The notes: a model not told the origin generated them from the sequence alone. Shown: positions 21,135 to 34,237, counted from the first letter of the stretch. The stretch: 64,000 nucleotides of DNA from Ambrosia x helenae (GCA_030844895.1 CM061223.1:29502561-29566560); one strand, 5' to 3'. Made by a program: numbers and translations.

Positions 21135-24100
21135 TGTCACACCCTCAAATTCCACGTGCGGGGTTTTACCGTAAGGCGCGTGACATACCAGGATCCAAGT
21201 CAACGGTCACAATAAATGACATCTATATGTAAAAGATACGTAAATAAAACCATGCAATTTCATAATAAGTCTTAGCAGAAGCTGAAATACGTTTACAACG
21301 CAAATCAAAATAACGTAGTCTGTGTTTATTGAAAACGTGCACTAAACCCTAGACGCCATGCAACGACCCCGTGCGCCTAGTCCATTGACTGCTACCTTAG
21401 CGACCTGAGAAAATGTAAGACCCTAACCCGAAATCACGCGATTATTGCTTAATCTTACGGGTTTTGACCTTAACTAAAAACTACTCCCGATTAAAACTTT
21501 GAAATTTTCTTTATAAGTCAATCCATTAAGATCAAATACATGTTTGATTCACACATTTTTTTTTTTACATTTTAATAGTTAAAACATATTTTAAGATGTT
21601 GCGTTTTAACGGGAGTTCCTTAGATTCTAGTGCGGAAGCTTGTATGAGTGATCGGGTGTGTTCGGCTCTTATCGCGACTTGATCCTTGCTCCGGGACTTC
21701 CATCACATGTTTACCTAGCACCATTACACAAAGAATGGTTAGTGAGTGGTCAAATGAAACATTTAACTAGTATGATAGTCGTTACACGTCGAAACGGAAC
21801 GAACCAGGCCAAACGGCCCTTTATCAGGAGAACAAACTGCTGCAACTTATGCGCAGCAGCTGTTCGGATCACTTTTACCCCTTATAAAACCCAAAATCTT
21901 ACTTCGACTTTCAAATGAGAATTGTTCTACGCTCCGAGAGCTTTCCAGGCATATAAAGAACACCTCCGAACGATTTTTCTACGATTTTATATGAAATTTT
22001 AAAGATCATGCTGACATGCAGGTATATTCGCGCGGCCGGTCGGTTTAAGCGCGCGGCCGTGCAAAGCTCTTGATCGTTTTTTGGTGATTTTTAAACATGG
22101 GAATCATGTCGCAACCGCATTTGATGATTCCCGAAGCCTAAGTATTGACTTGCCGACTAAATAAACCTTTGTTTGACGGAAATCATTGCCCGGTTTATGT
22201 CGCCATGATCCGGTTCTTAGTTTTGAATGTTTATGGCGACTTTTACACAAATCGACCCATTTAGACATTGAACTTAAGAAAAACACCATTCGACCACGCG
22301 CAATGCGTATAGTTTACGTTGTCAAGTCATTAGACACTTGATTAACTAAAGTGATTGTCCGATTTGTTCATTATGACTTTGTTATTAGATTTATCCTTTA
22401 CTAAATCTTTATAAATTCCCAAAATGCCCCTCCTAGCCAAATCTTTCGATTTAGCCATTCATGGCGACTCTTCTTGATTCAAACCCATTGTTTTGGACTC
22501 AATGACTTGTTTAAAAACTTCTAAGTCCATACGGACTTAGATTTTCAACATTTCTCAAGATTGTTCTAATGTGGTCGATTCTAAGTGCCTTAGCGCGCAT
22601 TAGACATAGTTATGGAAATAACTTACTTGATTTGCACCCACACTTCATGTGGGTACTTTATCACCTATGTTTCTTCGCCCGAAGGCGTTTATTTGACTAC
22701 GGACTTACCGGGTGGCCTTGACCCATATCCATACCTTGTGTTTATCCTCCATGATTCTTAACATCAAGAATGCACGCGCAATTGCATTTACCTGTATGCT
22801 TTCTAAATAGACAACATTAATTTCTCGGAACTCAAATGGCAATAACTTGCCATTTGACCCGTTTAATCTTTATGAATCTTAATGCTTGGAATACAAGCAT
22901 CAAGTGTTGGATTCACATGGTGAGGACATCACCATTTGACCCGTTTAGACTCCTAGTTCATAATGCTATGTTACCCAAGTTTTTATCTATGGTTCAAGTG
23001 AAACAAACTTGACCCATTTAACATCATGCTTAACGACTCCATTCAATTGATTTAATTTGGATTAAAACATCATTTCTCACATATCTTTATTAGTTGACCC
23101 GTTTGATGGATTTCTCCATTTGGTCATAACTCATTATCTCGATTAAGGTCATAAACCACATTTTGTATTGAGTGCACATAAGGCAACCCACTTAATAGAT
23201 TCTACCCCTTGGGGTTTATCTTTATCTCACACTCAAGATTTAAAACTAATGTTTATAACAATTTAAGCTATGTTATAGTATATTGGTGTAAGTAAAACTT
23301 ACTTGTATTCATTCCCATTTACTTGCACTTTAGGCTCATATCCACTTGACCCGTCTTGTTCTTTGATCCATTCATTCAAGCTTGCACCTAGCTTGACAAG
23401 ATTAACCTTCACTATACTCATAAGATTAGTTAAGTTAGTCATCATATCCAATAACTAACACATCTCATGAGTTTATTCACACCATTATTTCGTTTTCCCA
23501 ATTATCATTTGGCTAAACTTTTCATGTATGGTGTGATTCATATTTTAAACATGTGTTTCACGTTTTATATACGGGTAATTCCATGATTACCCAAATCAAG
23601 TTATCACCTCAATTTGCAAACAAGACTATTGAGGCATTTCATCAAACACTTGGTGTGCATCCACCCAAAATACTTGATTTCAAGAATCTAACTTTAACCA
23701 AAATATACCCACGTATCTAATTATCAACATAACATGATATTTAGGCATTTCATCTAATTTGATCATTATGTTAACTCCTAAGAGTCACCCAAAACTACTA
23801 ATCATGTGGGGTTTCAACCTAGAAGTTAAACCCCAAATCTTACATATTCACATAATCATATGGTCAGAATCAAATGCACATGTAGAATGTGATTCATACC
23901 CGAATTATACCTAATTGAGGCTCCCTAAAGCTAGAGAAACCTCTAACAACTCATAAATTCACGTTTTGTCAAAACCCTAGATTTTGACCCAAATTAAAAA
24001 ACGAGTTTAACATCAAATTCAACACGAATTAAAGGTACCTTGATGTTCATTAGGCCTTAGATGATCCCTTTCTTGCTAATGCATTGAAAAACCCCTTGAT

Positions 24101-24400
24101 TTGGCTTGGATTGAGCTTGTTCTTGAGGTTTAGGGTTTGGTTTGTGAAGGAGGAGATGAATCTCCTGATTCATACACGCACACACACACATTGTGTGTGT
24201 TCTTTATTGTTTTATTTTCATTAATAAAACCCACTTATCATATTGGCAACTTTGGTCCCTCAAGTTTAGTCTCGAGTTGGTTTCTAGATTGTTACATTAA
24301 CTAGATTAGTCTCTAGTAATGAGTTTAGCCTCGTTTTATTATTTTGCTAATCACGCCAAATGGCGTAATTAAGCGTAATGGATGATTTTGGGGTGTTACA
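21135..24400 (-). repeat. 5' LTR of the Tekay element (3.27 kb)
   Basis: Bounded by TGTCACACCC and GGGTGTTACA (plus-strand view), the ends expected for Tekay/Del LTRs beside a Met primer site. Recurrent TTGACCCGTTTA-like motifs occur (22855, 22935, 23095, 23345). A short (AC)n/(GT)n palindrome lies at 24176-24202. No gene inside. Confidence 0.8.
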
Positions 24401-25110
24401 GAAAAACATGCCAAAAAGATATCAACATAGAATGCTGGTGAGTTCACAGGTTTTTATAAAATGTTACCGAAATGTACCAAGTTCAATCCTGTCAATACTA
24501 TGTCAAGTGTACACTAGCTAGGCGTAAGTTTTGCTACTACTACAATTGGAAACCATTACTGGACGCGTTTAGCAAATGTTTCGCCTGGATGTTTAAGCTG
24601 CCCAAAGATGTTTAGCATAGTTCGAGACAATATGCACCCGCCCGGCTCCAAGCCGTCAAGTGGGGCAGGTCACACCCAATAGATCTATCCACATTTCTCC
24701 CGTTCTGCAACCCCCACACATTCATGGTTTCCCCAGGACTTACAAAGATCGCATAGTAACACAAAGGGTAAACCAGTAAAAGTGGGGCTGTGAAACTCAC
24801 CTTAGGTTGCGTCTTCCAAATAAAAGAGTTACCAACAAATCCTGATAGTTCCTATTGCCGGGAATCTATCATAAAGGTTCGTATACGTGTTTTGACTAAT
24901 AACCCTAAGGTTATCTAGTCCCCGATTGTCCAGATCGTGACTAAGTTCGTTTGAAAACGTGCTTGACTGTTGACCCGACATACCAGACAGATCTGACATC
25001 CTGTTAGTGACCCATTACATCAATTAATCAAGTGCATAAGGTTGATACACAAGCTCTAAGCATAATACACTTAGTTTGCATCACAAATCGCACATATCAA
25101 GTTGTAAGGT
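24401..25110. repeat. Old LTR-like remnant
   Basis: Contains GGTGAGTTCACAGGTTTTTA, CCAATAGATCTATCCAC and ACTCACCTTAGG in the same order as GGTGAGAATTACATAGGTTTTT, CCAATAGATCTATCA and ACTCACCTTGG of the LTR at 58642. It is therefore a diverged piece of a related LTR, with no gene. Confidence 0.45.
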
Positions 25111-25352
25111 CGAACCAGTCTGTTTTAGAAGTCCATTCGACCCTTATGGAAGTTGGTTCGACCCTCTTGATTCCTTCGACCCATAAACAAGTTCATACAA
25201 CCTATCACATGTTCATTCGACCCTAACACATGTTAATTCGATCCTAACATATGTTAATTAGACCTAAATCTTGTTCGTTCGACCATTTTGAAGTTATTCG
25301 ATCTGTAATGATGTTGGTTCGACCTCCTGGAAGTCAATTTGACCCCACGACG
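25110..25352. repeat. Minisatellite, ~21-bp unit
   Basis: About ten imperfect copies of a unit like TTCGACCCTAACACATGTTA. Units vary in length from 19 to 24 bp. Confidence 0.75.
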
Positions 25353-25372
25353 GGTGCACTTCTCGGCACATC

Positions 25373-25722
25373 AGATACCTTTGCATCTTTCCTTGAGGAA
25401 GGAATATTTTGCATCTCAACCTAATTCATCTAAGGTGAAGAAACATTATTTCATCTCTTATATGTATGATGGGGAAAACCGTAGAATAAGTATACTGATG
25501 GTCATGAATCCAGTAATTATTACCATCGGTATATCTTTGCATCTTTTCTAGAGGAAGGAATTTGCATCTTTCCTCGAGGTAGGAATATTTTGCATCTCAG
25601 CCTAATTCATCTTAGGTGAAAGGTGAAGAAACATTATTTCATCTCTTATTTGTATGATGGGAAACTGTAGAATAAGAATAATGATAGTCATAAATCCAGT
25701 AACTATTACCATCGGTTTCAAA
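25373..25722. repeat. Direct tandem duplication of ~175 bp
   Basis: Two adjacent copies begin ACCTTTGCATCTTTCCT and TCTTTGCATCTTTTCT and both run through CATTATTTCATCTCTTAT and TATTACCATCGGT. 25723-26091 shows no gene. Confidence 0.75.
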
Positions 25723-26625
25723 TGTTAATTCATGATATACATTGAAAATGAATATGAATGCCATTGATTTAGAGTTTTAGTGAATTCAATGCTTGTTGGT
25801 TCATGTTCTTTTAGGTTGTTTTAGAAGAAGATGAAAGCATTTTTACTTCAATTCAAAATTACATTTTCTACCCAATAGTATTTATGATATTAACATTTAA
25901 CCATTATGATTTGATTAATCCTTTACTAACCAAAATATGTGTGGATGATGGTGTTGAAAAGACAATTTTACCCCATTACTAACCTCATTATTGTTGTACC
26001 ATAAGCATAATATGTTGTATGGGGGATGATCAAATGAGAAGAAACTTCTTATGAGAACAAAAACAAGAAATGAAACATTAAATACTTTAACTCTCACTAC
26101 AACAAAAAGGGCTTTTAAGGACCTTTTGTGTGGGACGCTTGTAAAATGGGGTCCTAAAAAACTATTTAATAGGACGAATGAACTTTTGGGGTCCTTTTAT
26201 AATATACGCTACTAAACCAGTGTCCTAAAAAGTTATTTAATAGGATGGATGATTCTTTGGGGTCCTATTATCATATAACTTAATAAGACCCTTAAAATGT
26301 AGATCCTAATAAAGTAATTTATAAGACATTTAGTTGTGGGTGTCCTATTATGTGGTAATGTAATAGGACACATGATCACTGGGGGTCCTATTATAACATA
26401 ACTTAATACGACACTTTGTAGTTAAGTCATAAATGTTTGATGTTATAGGACCGTTTCTAGTAGAAGTCATATAAGAACATAACTTAATAGGACACTTGAC
26501 ACATGGGTCTTATAACTTTAACCTTTATAGGACGCTTAATTTATTCGTTTCGCTTTCTTTATATCAAATCGATAATAGTAATATTGTTTTTCTATGGTTA
26601 TTAATAAACTTTATCCATTTATCAA

Positions 26626-26760
26626 TCTATCTATCTATATATATAAAAGAAAATGTATATGCTGATGTGGCGTGCAATGGAGGCCTCAACCTCCCCTTGA
26701 GAGTGCCACGTGGCTTAATAAGGAGAAGATTTTATTATTTTTGAATTTTTTCGTATTTAT
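26626..26760 (+). mobile_element. Helitron 5' end fragment
   Basis: TCTATCTATCTATATATATAAAAG followed by TGCTGATGTGGCGTGCAATG and GCCACGTGGC, the same start as the Helitrons at 36588 and, less closely, 49462. No matching 3' end was found nearby. Confidence 0.55.
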
Positions 26761-26825
26761 CATTTAACAAAAAACCTATTCTAATCACGGATATACTCTC
26801 ATTTATTGTTGATATCTCTCTTCAT

Positions 26826-26967
26826 TTTTTTTTTGAACGGCAAACGTTACATCTCCTATATATTACACCAATAATTCTAAATTACAACACCCTTGCCAAG
26901 AATTGAACCTTGGACCTCCCATCTAAGAGACATATGTCTCTACCAAGTGGGCTAGCCCCACATTGGC
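26826..26967 (-). mobile_element. tRNA-derived SINE
   Basis: On the minus strand a tRNA-like head carries box A (TAGCCCACTTGG) and box B (GGTTCAATTC), then a short body and a terminal A-run. Perfect 16-bp target duplications TGATATCTCTCTTCAT flank it (26810-26825 and 26968-26983), a clean sign of retroposition by LINE machinery. Confidence 0.85.
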
Positions 26968-26983
26968 TGATATCTCTCTTCAT

Positions 26984-27190
26984 CACTACTAGAAAAGATG
27001 TCTTTCTTGACGCGCATTTTATGACACACACTCATTTATGACACTTAAAAACGTGTGTCGTAAAAAAAATTGTCATGGTTTGTAAAACCTGGTTAATTAA
27101 TGACATGCAGTTTTGTGTGTCAAGAATTTAGTGTCAAGAAATAAAAACATGACGGTATAAATTATAATGTGTAATGTTTTTGTGTCATAA
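26984..27190 (+). mobile_element. Second CACTA terminal region
   Basis: Begins CACTACTAGAAAAGATG and continues with direct and inverted ATGACAC/GTGTCA subterminal repeats, different from those of the outer CACTA. A matching right end is not visible, so the inner element is incomplete. Confidence 0.6.
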
Positions 27191-29053
27191 TATATTTTCA
27201 AAAAAAAAAAAAAAAAACTCTCCCTTCCATGTAATTTTCAAAAAAATTATGAAGTTTTGTTTTTAGAAGATAAAGCATCTAAAAAATAATTCCCGCTCAC
27301 TCTCCCCCAAAACTGTCTACAGCTTTTCCTACCCTCCTCCCTCTCACCCAAACACACAATTCCCTCTCAAACCCTAACAGAGAAAATAGAGAAGAAGAAC
27401 TATTGATCTGCTTAGGTAACATACGGTCAAGTAACAGAGAAAACCCTCGCATTACAACCTCCGTCAATCTGCTCAGTAAACATACGGTCAAGTAACAGAG
27501 AAAACCCTCACATTACAAAAACTCTCAAACACTCTGCACAATTTTTGTTAAAGGAAATCCTAATTTTACTTTTTGTTTCTTGATGTTTCTCAGAGATTGC
27601 TAGCAATTGAGCACAATAACCCCAGCCCTAAAAAGAATTCACGCTCCCCATTTCCCTCTTTCTTTCAGATCTGGAGCTACGATTTAAGTTTTGCCCAAAC
27701 CCGTAAGTTGCTCATTTAACCCTCTCTAAGAGTTTGTTTCCAATTTCCCTCTTTCTTTCATGCTATCAATTGTATATATATTTTTTTCTTATCCTACAAC
27801 TTTTTAGGGATTGGTTAGTGGTTAATACTTTATCTTAGACTGGTTGTTTGTATACTTCAGTTATATATGCTAGTTTTTTTTTTATGAATTATTATTGTCA
27901 CTTGGATATAAATAACTTTTCAGTATATGCTTAAAATTTAGGCCTTAACTGAATAATGTATAAAACCATATCTATTTTTGTATTATTTTTTTGAAGGCAC
28001 AACTGAAAACACATACACTTCATGACTGTAAGTTTTATAACTATAGTCACCGTATTTTTCATCATACATATTTATGATGAAAGGCTTTTTAGATATTTAT
28101 CCTTTTTAGGCTATTAAGTAAAATCCTTTTTAACTGTTGTCACCATAATTACTGAGGTCGAAACGCTTAGATATTCAATATGCATAAATTGTGGTTTAGA
28201 TATTGTTTCGTCAACTGTTGTCTTACATGTGGTTTTGTGATATTTGTGTGGCTGATTTATGCAGTTCTGAACTACATTTGATGCTTCCATTAGTTGTCAT
28301 TTTGTTGAACACCTGATGTGCATGTTTTAGCTTTTGTTTTACACTTGTTTCCTTGGTAAAACTCGCAACCGTTTTGGTTGTAAGTATAATTTAGATGCTT
28401 TATCTTCTAAAACAAAACTTCATTATTAAAAAGTGTTTTTTATTGTTTGATCCTAAAAAGGCAGTAAATGGAACACAGTTTTGACTTTTGAGGTAATATA
28501 GTCTATTATTGTTGGTTTATAGGAAAAGAAAAAAAAACGTTATGTAAACATATAAATGACATAATAATTTAATAATTACGTTTAGTAAATGGTGTTACTA
28601 TCTGTTAACTATAAGGTTTCGGGTTTAATAGATGCACTTTTGTTGTTTGCGCGTACAAGTTTTCAGTATACATTCTACGCGCTGGCTTCCCAAGTTATTA
28701 CTTCAACTTCTTACAGTATGAGTGACTACAAGAGCACGCCTGCAAAATCAGCGCTTACAGGTATGTTTTTGCTGCCAAATGAGTAAAAATTGGTAAGAAA
28801 CTAAAGTTTATTATATTGCATAAAATGCAGTTAAATGACCTTGATACACTTCTTTTATAAAAACTCAATTAAGTGGGCAAATTGATTGTTTAGCTGGGAT
28901 GAATTGGTGTGTGCGGAACTCACGGCTGAGACCCCTCACTTCGGCGTGAAGACGGAGAGTTTGCGAGGACCCCTCATTCCGACGCGTGAGCTTTAGGTTG
29001 AAGCGGTCATGATTCATGAAGCTCCAAAGTGAGGTATATTATTATTCAAACAG

Positions 29054-30025
29054 GCATCTGTGGGACAAGACCCAAGTCGATTGGAAATGTTTCGTGCATG
29101 TTTCTCCAAACATGGAACTACAAAAAATGTGGAAGCTGCAAATGCAATTGTAAGTAATTTCTTATATATTCATATACATATCTTTTCTTTATGTTCTTGA
29201 TGTTAAAAATACATATCTTATTTTTGTTACTATATCTAATACAGGCACAGATGCAACAACTTAGTTCTAATCTTCCTGATGGTTCGATCGATAAGCCTGG
29301 ACCAGATGATGTTTTTTCTAAAGTAATGGGGAAAGATCGAAATGGTGATGCAGTCATGTATGGTCTGGGTGTTCGTGCTTCTGATGTTTGGGGTGTAACA
29401 TCAAGTCGTTCAACATGTCGTAGAGAAAACATCCAATTGAAGTCTAAATGTGAAGAACTTACTAGTACTGTGGCTCGGTTACCATCCCAAGTATCGGAGA
29501 TTAAAGGGAGTACGGATGGTCCTAGTGTTCCACCTCTTACATCACCACATTTTCCCATTGCAACCAATGGACCTCCACGTTTACGGGTATTTTTCTATAT
29601 AAATCTTTATTTTTTTTTTTGTGAAACGTTACTTGTACCATTGTGACTAGAGTTTGATATGTTTGTTGAAAACTAAAATCTAGGTCGGAGATGAAGTTGT
29701 CCTCAAAAGCATTCTAAACTCTGCCGAGATTGTAGCAAGAGGATGGGTGAAGAGCTTGGACCCAAATGAGCTAGTTGGTGGTACAGAGATTGGACAAGAA
29801 TGGTGTGAGGTAAACGTTCAAGTAGCAATAAAAATAGATGAAAAGTTGGTGAGACCATATGGGTTATTTTCCACAATTCAAGATTGTATTGGTGCCTCCA
29901 TTGCATGGCCTTGTCCTTTCATCTCGGTATGTAATTATTAATTTTGTGATACGAATAATTTTGATAATCTGGAACTTAATGCTTATGCACGGATGGTTTA
30001 TTTGTAGGTAGTCCGTGAGGATTGA
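29054..30025 (+). pseudogene. CACTA tnpA-like (plant transposase Ptta/En/Spm) 3' exons
   Basis: Four exons in one consistent phase: 29054-29149, 29245-29586, 29684-29926 and 30008-30025 (stop TGA), each with GT/AG borders. The product includes DVFSKVMGKDRNGDAVMYGL, GVRASDVWG, then a Ser/Pro-rich stretch, and ARGWVKSLDPNELVGG...GQEWCEVNVQVA...LVRPYG...IAWPCPFI, the conserved C-terminal part of the plant En/Spm-type TNPA protein that binds element ends. No upstream exon or TNPD transposase was found. The surviving exons show no internal stop. Confidence 0.75.
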
Positions 30026-30752
30026 GGACACATGATGACTCAGGATTCTATGCTGCTTATCTCTTTCGTTGCTTTTAGTTTCTTTGTTAAATGTTACAAA
30101 ACTTTATGTTGGATGATGCTATAACTTATTCATGTTTAGTGTTTTTGTTATGAATATGTTTATTTGAAATATAATAAAGTTTTATTTCTTTCGTTAGTTG
30201 ATGTTATATACAGTATATCATAAAATTGTGTGTGTATATGTTTAAAAACCCGTTGTATCATGACTTGTTAGGACTTTCAAATTTGGTCCTATTAAAGTGT
30301 ACGAATATGCTTTTCTTAGGACGCTATATTGTTTGTTCATTGACATCTTATGCGACCATAAAACTGGTTTCATAATCTTATTTGAGATATTAGGACCCTT
30401 TTGTTGGTACTAATGCTTCTATAATGTTACATCATAAGGGTCCTATAACTTAATTTTTTAAAACTCTTGTATGTGTATTAAAAGATTAAAACTAGGTAAG
30501 CACATGTTAAAACCTTGTAAAAGTGTCCTAATATGTTTTATTAGGAGTTTTTTTTGGGACATATTATGCGACCATAAAATTGGTTTCATAATCTCATTTG
30601 AGATATTAGGACGCTTTTTAAGTTTCGTGACTTATTACGACCCCCTTACATGAAACGCTTTTACCGTTGGTCCTATTAAATAAAAGGTCCTATAAAATAA
30701 CATTTTAGGACACTTTTGTGCGTACTAAAAACCCATTTTTGTTGTAGTGTCT

Positions 30753-31621
30753 TATTACATTAATTATTATCTATTTAATTAATTAGCCATTAACACTTTA
30801 TCATACACATTATCAAATCTTGTTATACACATATCAAAATTCATCCTACATATGTCATAACTATCACACGTTTATCATACACATATCGAGATTATCATCC
30901 TACACATATAGAAACTCAACCTACATTTGTCCTACACATATCAAAATTATCTTTCATTGTAAATCATGATTGATATGAAAGAATATATTTTGAATTGAGA
31001 TTATTATCCTACACACATAGACATTCAGCCTACATTTGTCTTACACTTAATGCCCTTTTTAGTTATTACTTTCCATATATTGTATCATATTTGGGAATTA
31101 TACTATAAATGGCCCTACCTCTTCATGCCCATATAATACCTAAAGGGATGGTGTTGGGGGCATTATCATGCTTATTCACGCCTCTATAATGCATGGTCTT
31201 AGAATATTTTTTCTTCTTATTTGAACTCTCCGCTATGTTGTATTTACTTAAATTTGGTAGATATCCTTTTCAAATGCTTTATAATATAGTATAGATAAAA
31301 CATGACAATTGAAGAAATGGTTTCTTAGATTAAAACATTTTACGGCATGTTTATGTTTGGGTAACCAACTCCTTTTCTTCTTTTCTATCTCCTTTTCTCA
31401 TTTTTCAAAAAAGTCACAACTTTATAACTTCTCATTTTATCTCCTTTTCAAAGCATAAAAAACTTTTGTTCAAAACATTACCTGAACACTTTTCTCTTTG
31501 TTATAAAGAGGGGAAATAAGTTTGCTCAAAAATAGCACTTAGTATTGTCACCATTTTGAAATTTTGATGTTTTTGTTTAAACGTTTTTATCAGATTTAAT
31601 CAAATTCATATTTTGTTTGAA
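30753..31621. other. AT-rich stretch without genes
   Basis: 30790-31050 has loosely repeated TCATCCTACACATAT phrases. At 31095-31205 a stretch resembling a PIF/Harbinger MITE end is seen (inverted, TAAGACCATGCATTATAGAGG), but no convincing second end. Confidence 0.35.
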
Positions 31622-32906
31622 CTAGTTGGTTAACCATCCGCGCGTTGCGGCGGTGTCGAAACTCAAAGCAACTCGAATTTGTACCATCGAACTTTGTTGA
31701 ATAATACGGCGGTGTCAAAACCTAAACCGTAAAAAACGTCAAAAAAGAAATTAAAAAAACAAAAGCCTAAACCTGAAACCCTAAACCGGGAAAAAAAAAA
31801 GCGTAAAAACCAAAAGCCCGGTTAATACGACGAAGTGTAAACCCTAAACCATTAAAAACTTCAAAAAGGAAATAAAATAAAAAGCTTAGACCTTGAACTT
31901 TAAACTCTACAAAACGTAAAAAAAAGCAATAAAAAAAACTTGTTTCCACATGGACCAATAGCATGGTGCCACGTGGCACCTAATGAATGGTGTTATTTTC
32001 CTGAATAAGAGTAACTCGAATATGAATTTAAAATGGAACGTAATTCAAATAGTAAAAATAAGCATAAAGGTACCCTTAAACTGCAACTGAGATGAAGTTA
32101 CTTGATCTGCCAGAAGGAAGTAAAAAATGAGAAAGGGAAGTAGATAAGTATAAAGGAAATTACTATATATATTAATTTGTAACTGTCGGTGGAATATGTT
32201 ACTTTTCCGAACGGCTGCTTTGCAAACCACTTGCCGGAAAATTGAAACCATCTTGCCGGCCCCCGGAAAAACACGCGACCGTACGACAGAGTGAACAATA
32301 AAGCGTAAGCATCTGGCCGGTAGTGGTGGAAGGTTTCGCGTCGGTTATCTGTTTGCACGATGCCGGATCTGAGCCTTATCCTGCCGGAAAGCGATAGCCG
32401 CTTGAAAACAGGTAATGTCCGTAAACCCTATGATTGTGATGTTGGCCGACAATAAATAGATGAAGACGATGATGGTTATGTCATGGTCGCATTTAGATGA
32501 TGGGGCTGTGGTGATGGTGTTGGGATGGTGGCGGTTGGGTGTTTAATGGGGTGAAGTTTTTGGTGGTGGTATTTTGCTCTACTCTTAAAGAGAGAGGGAA
32601 AGTGAGACAGAGAAAAAGAGAGAGACACAGGGAGAGAGAGACAATGTACCTAGGTAAAAGATTTTTGTGATAGTGGTTTTGACTTTTGTGAATCAAAGTA
32701 CTAACGATTTTCACTTCTATTTGAATTCTTATCTTTTTTATATGTTTAAGTAGTTATATTTCTTCTTTTTTCTTTTCCAAAAATGTATATTTATTTTGAT
32801 ATTCAAACTTGACTCCGAGATAACAAAATTTACAAAATAAAAGCTTTTCTTTTACAAGTGCGATGTACGATTCGAAAGCCGCGCGAAGCGCGGTGGTTAC
32901 TACTAG
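31622..32906. mobile_element. Composite between two opposed Helitron 3' ends
   Basis: At the left, the minus strand reads CCGCCGCAACGCGCGGATGG...AACTAGT. At the right, the plus strand reads CCGCGCGAAGCGCGG then TGGTTACTACTAGT. Both are hairpin plus CTAG-T termini, pointing outward. ACTAGTTGGT occurs at both borders. Inside are AAACCCTAAACC phrases (31782, 31839) and CCACGTGGCAC, which is typical near Helitron starts, at 31971. No gene was recognised. Confidence 0.5.
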
Positions 32907-33537
32907 TTGGTATAGGATATCAAGAGTGCACAACATATTCAATGAGATGGTGTATATACTTGAACACTAACTATTTTCATACATGAAAGTCAAATCAAGT
33001 CTCCTTTAATATAAGTGGTTGGAAAAGAGTGGTACCTACCAAGTTCAGATAGATACACTTGGATGGTAATACAAATGCTTAATTTGATAAATAGAGAATG
33101 GATTGAACCTTGATGCATATTGTGGGTGGGTTTTTGATCGTTGAATCTCGCTATATATTTTCCACCAAGAAATACTCCACATCTTCTTTATTAGATCCAA
33201 CATCTTCAAGTGCGAACCATAAACCGTATTTAGTTAAAAAGCACCTATTAATTCATTATAAAGATTTCAACTTTAAGGTTGGGCAAACACAAATGAATCG
33301 TGTTTAACTCAAAAATCCATAATGGATTTTGTCGAACTTGGTCATAGAAAATTGGCAAGAATAGTATTGGTTGAACAATGAAATCAAATCATGTAAACTA
33401 TGCAATTGAAGATTGATAGAACTACAACTATTCTATAAACACAACCATAAATTACTTATTTTATGGTTGCAAAAAGGTGGGCCAACAAGGACAATCCGTT
33501 TATATCTCTAAAAGATGTACGACTGAAAGTGCCAATC
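32907..33537. other. Unassigned sequence
   Basis: A short open frame at 33110-33307 has no recognisable domain and no supporting signals. Otherwise nothing seen. Confidence 0.3.
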
Positions 33538-34237
33538 CTTTTTGTTCGTGTTCGTTTGTTAAGAAAATTATATGTTCACGAACGGTTTGTGAACACTTAC
33601 CGAACGAGATTTTTTGTTCGTGTTCGTTTGTTAAGAAAACACTCATGTTCGTGTTTGTTTGTTAATTTTGTTCATAACGCATACGAACACAAATGGACAT
33701 TAATGAACACAAACAAGTGTTTATGAACGCAAATTAACACAAAAAAGTGTTCATGAATAGAAACAAACACAAACGGACATATATTAACTTTTGAATAACA
33801 TCGAATTCACATAAATTAGACATTAGCGAGATCCACCCAAAAGATAACCTAATTGCCCAAACATTCTTAGTACTAGAAAAGGGCGTTGGAGGTTGAGAGC
33901 ATCAACGCTGAAACGTGAAAACATTTAATAAGCTTGGATACAAAAAGTAGGTTTATTGATCTTATATAGTCATATATTTACCTTATATATATATTATTTA
34001 TTGGGTAAAATAAATAAAAATAAAAAAATATAAAAAGGTATAAAAATTAAAATCCTTAATAAATTATCCAACACAAACGAACATAAACGAACATGTTACC
34101 GAACGTTCACGAACATAAACGAACGAACACGACCTCTGTTCATGTTCGTTTATTTATTAAACGAACGAACCCAAACGAACTTCCCGCCGAACGGTTCATG
34201 AACTGTTCGCTGAAAGTTCAGTTCGTTTGCAGCCCTA
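33538..34237. mobile_element. Truncated hAT-like element with GTTCGTGTTCG motif
   Basis: The right end GTTTGCAGCCCTA matches the intact element at 38964-39588. The interior carries opposed runs of TTCGTGTTCGTTTGTTAA and its complement. The left terminal repeat is missing. Confidence 0.55.

Larger units (their letters stand above)
26095..30749 (+). mobile_element. CACTA transposon (4.66 kb), defective
   Basis: Ends are CACTACAACAAAAAGGG and, inverted, CACTACAACAAAAATGG. They are flanked by the 3-bp duplication TCT (26092-26094 and 30750-30752). Both subterminal zones are packed with TAGGAC/GTCCTA repeats, as transposase-binding sites of CACTA elements are. Coding content is limited to the last exons of a tnpA-like gene at 29054-30025. 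The left half was invaded by a Helitron tip, a SINE and a second CACTA tip. Positions 27190-28990 show only a UTR-like pyrimidine stretch with a 50-bp duplication (27408 and 27468) and no clear exon. Confidence 0.85.

Noticed and set aside
31095..31205. Possible PIF/Harbinger MITE
   Set aside because: Only one plausible end (TAAGACCATGCATTATAG inverted); the other end does not match and no clear TSD pair.
31782..31855. Interstitial telomeric repeat (AAACCCTAAACC)
   Set aside because: Only scattered single motifs, no tandem array; at most telo-box-like phrases.
33110..33307. 65-codon open frame
   Set aside because: No recognisable domain, splice or promoter signal, and base composition like the surrounding sequence.
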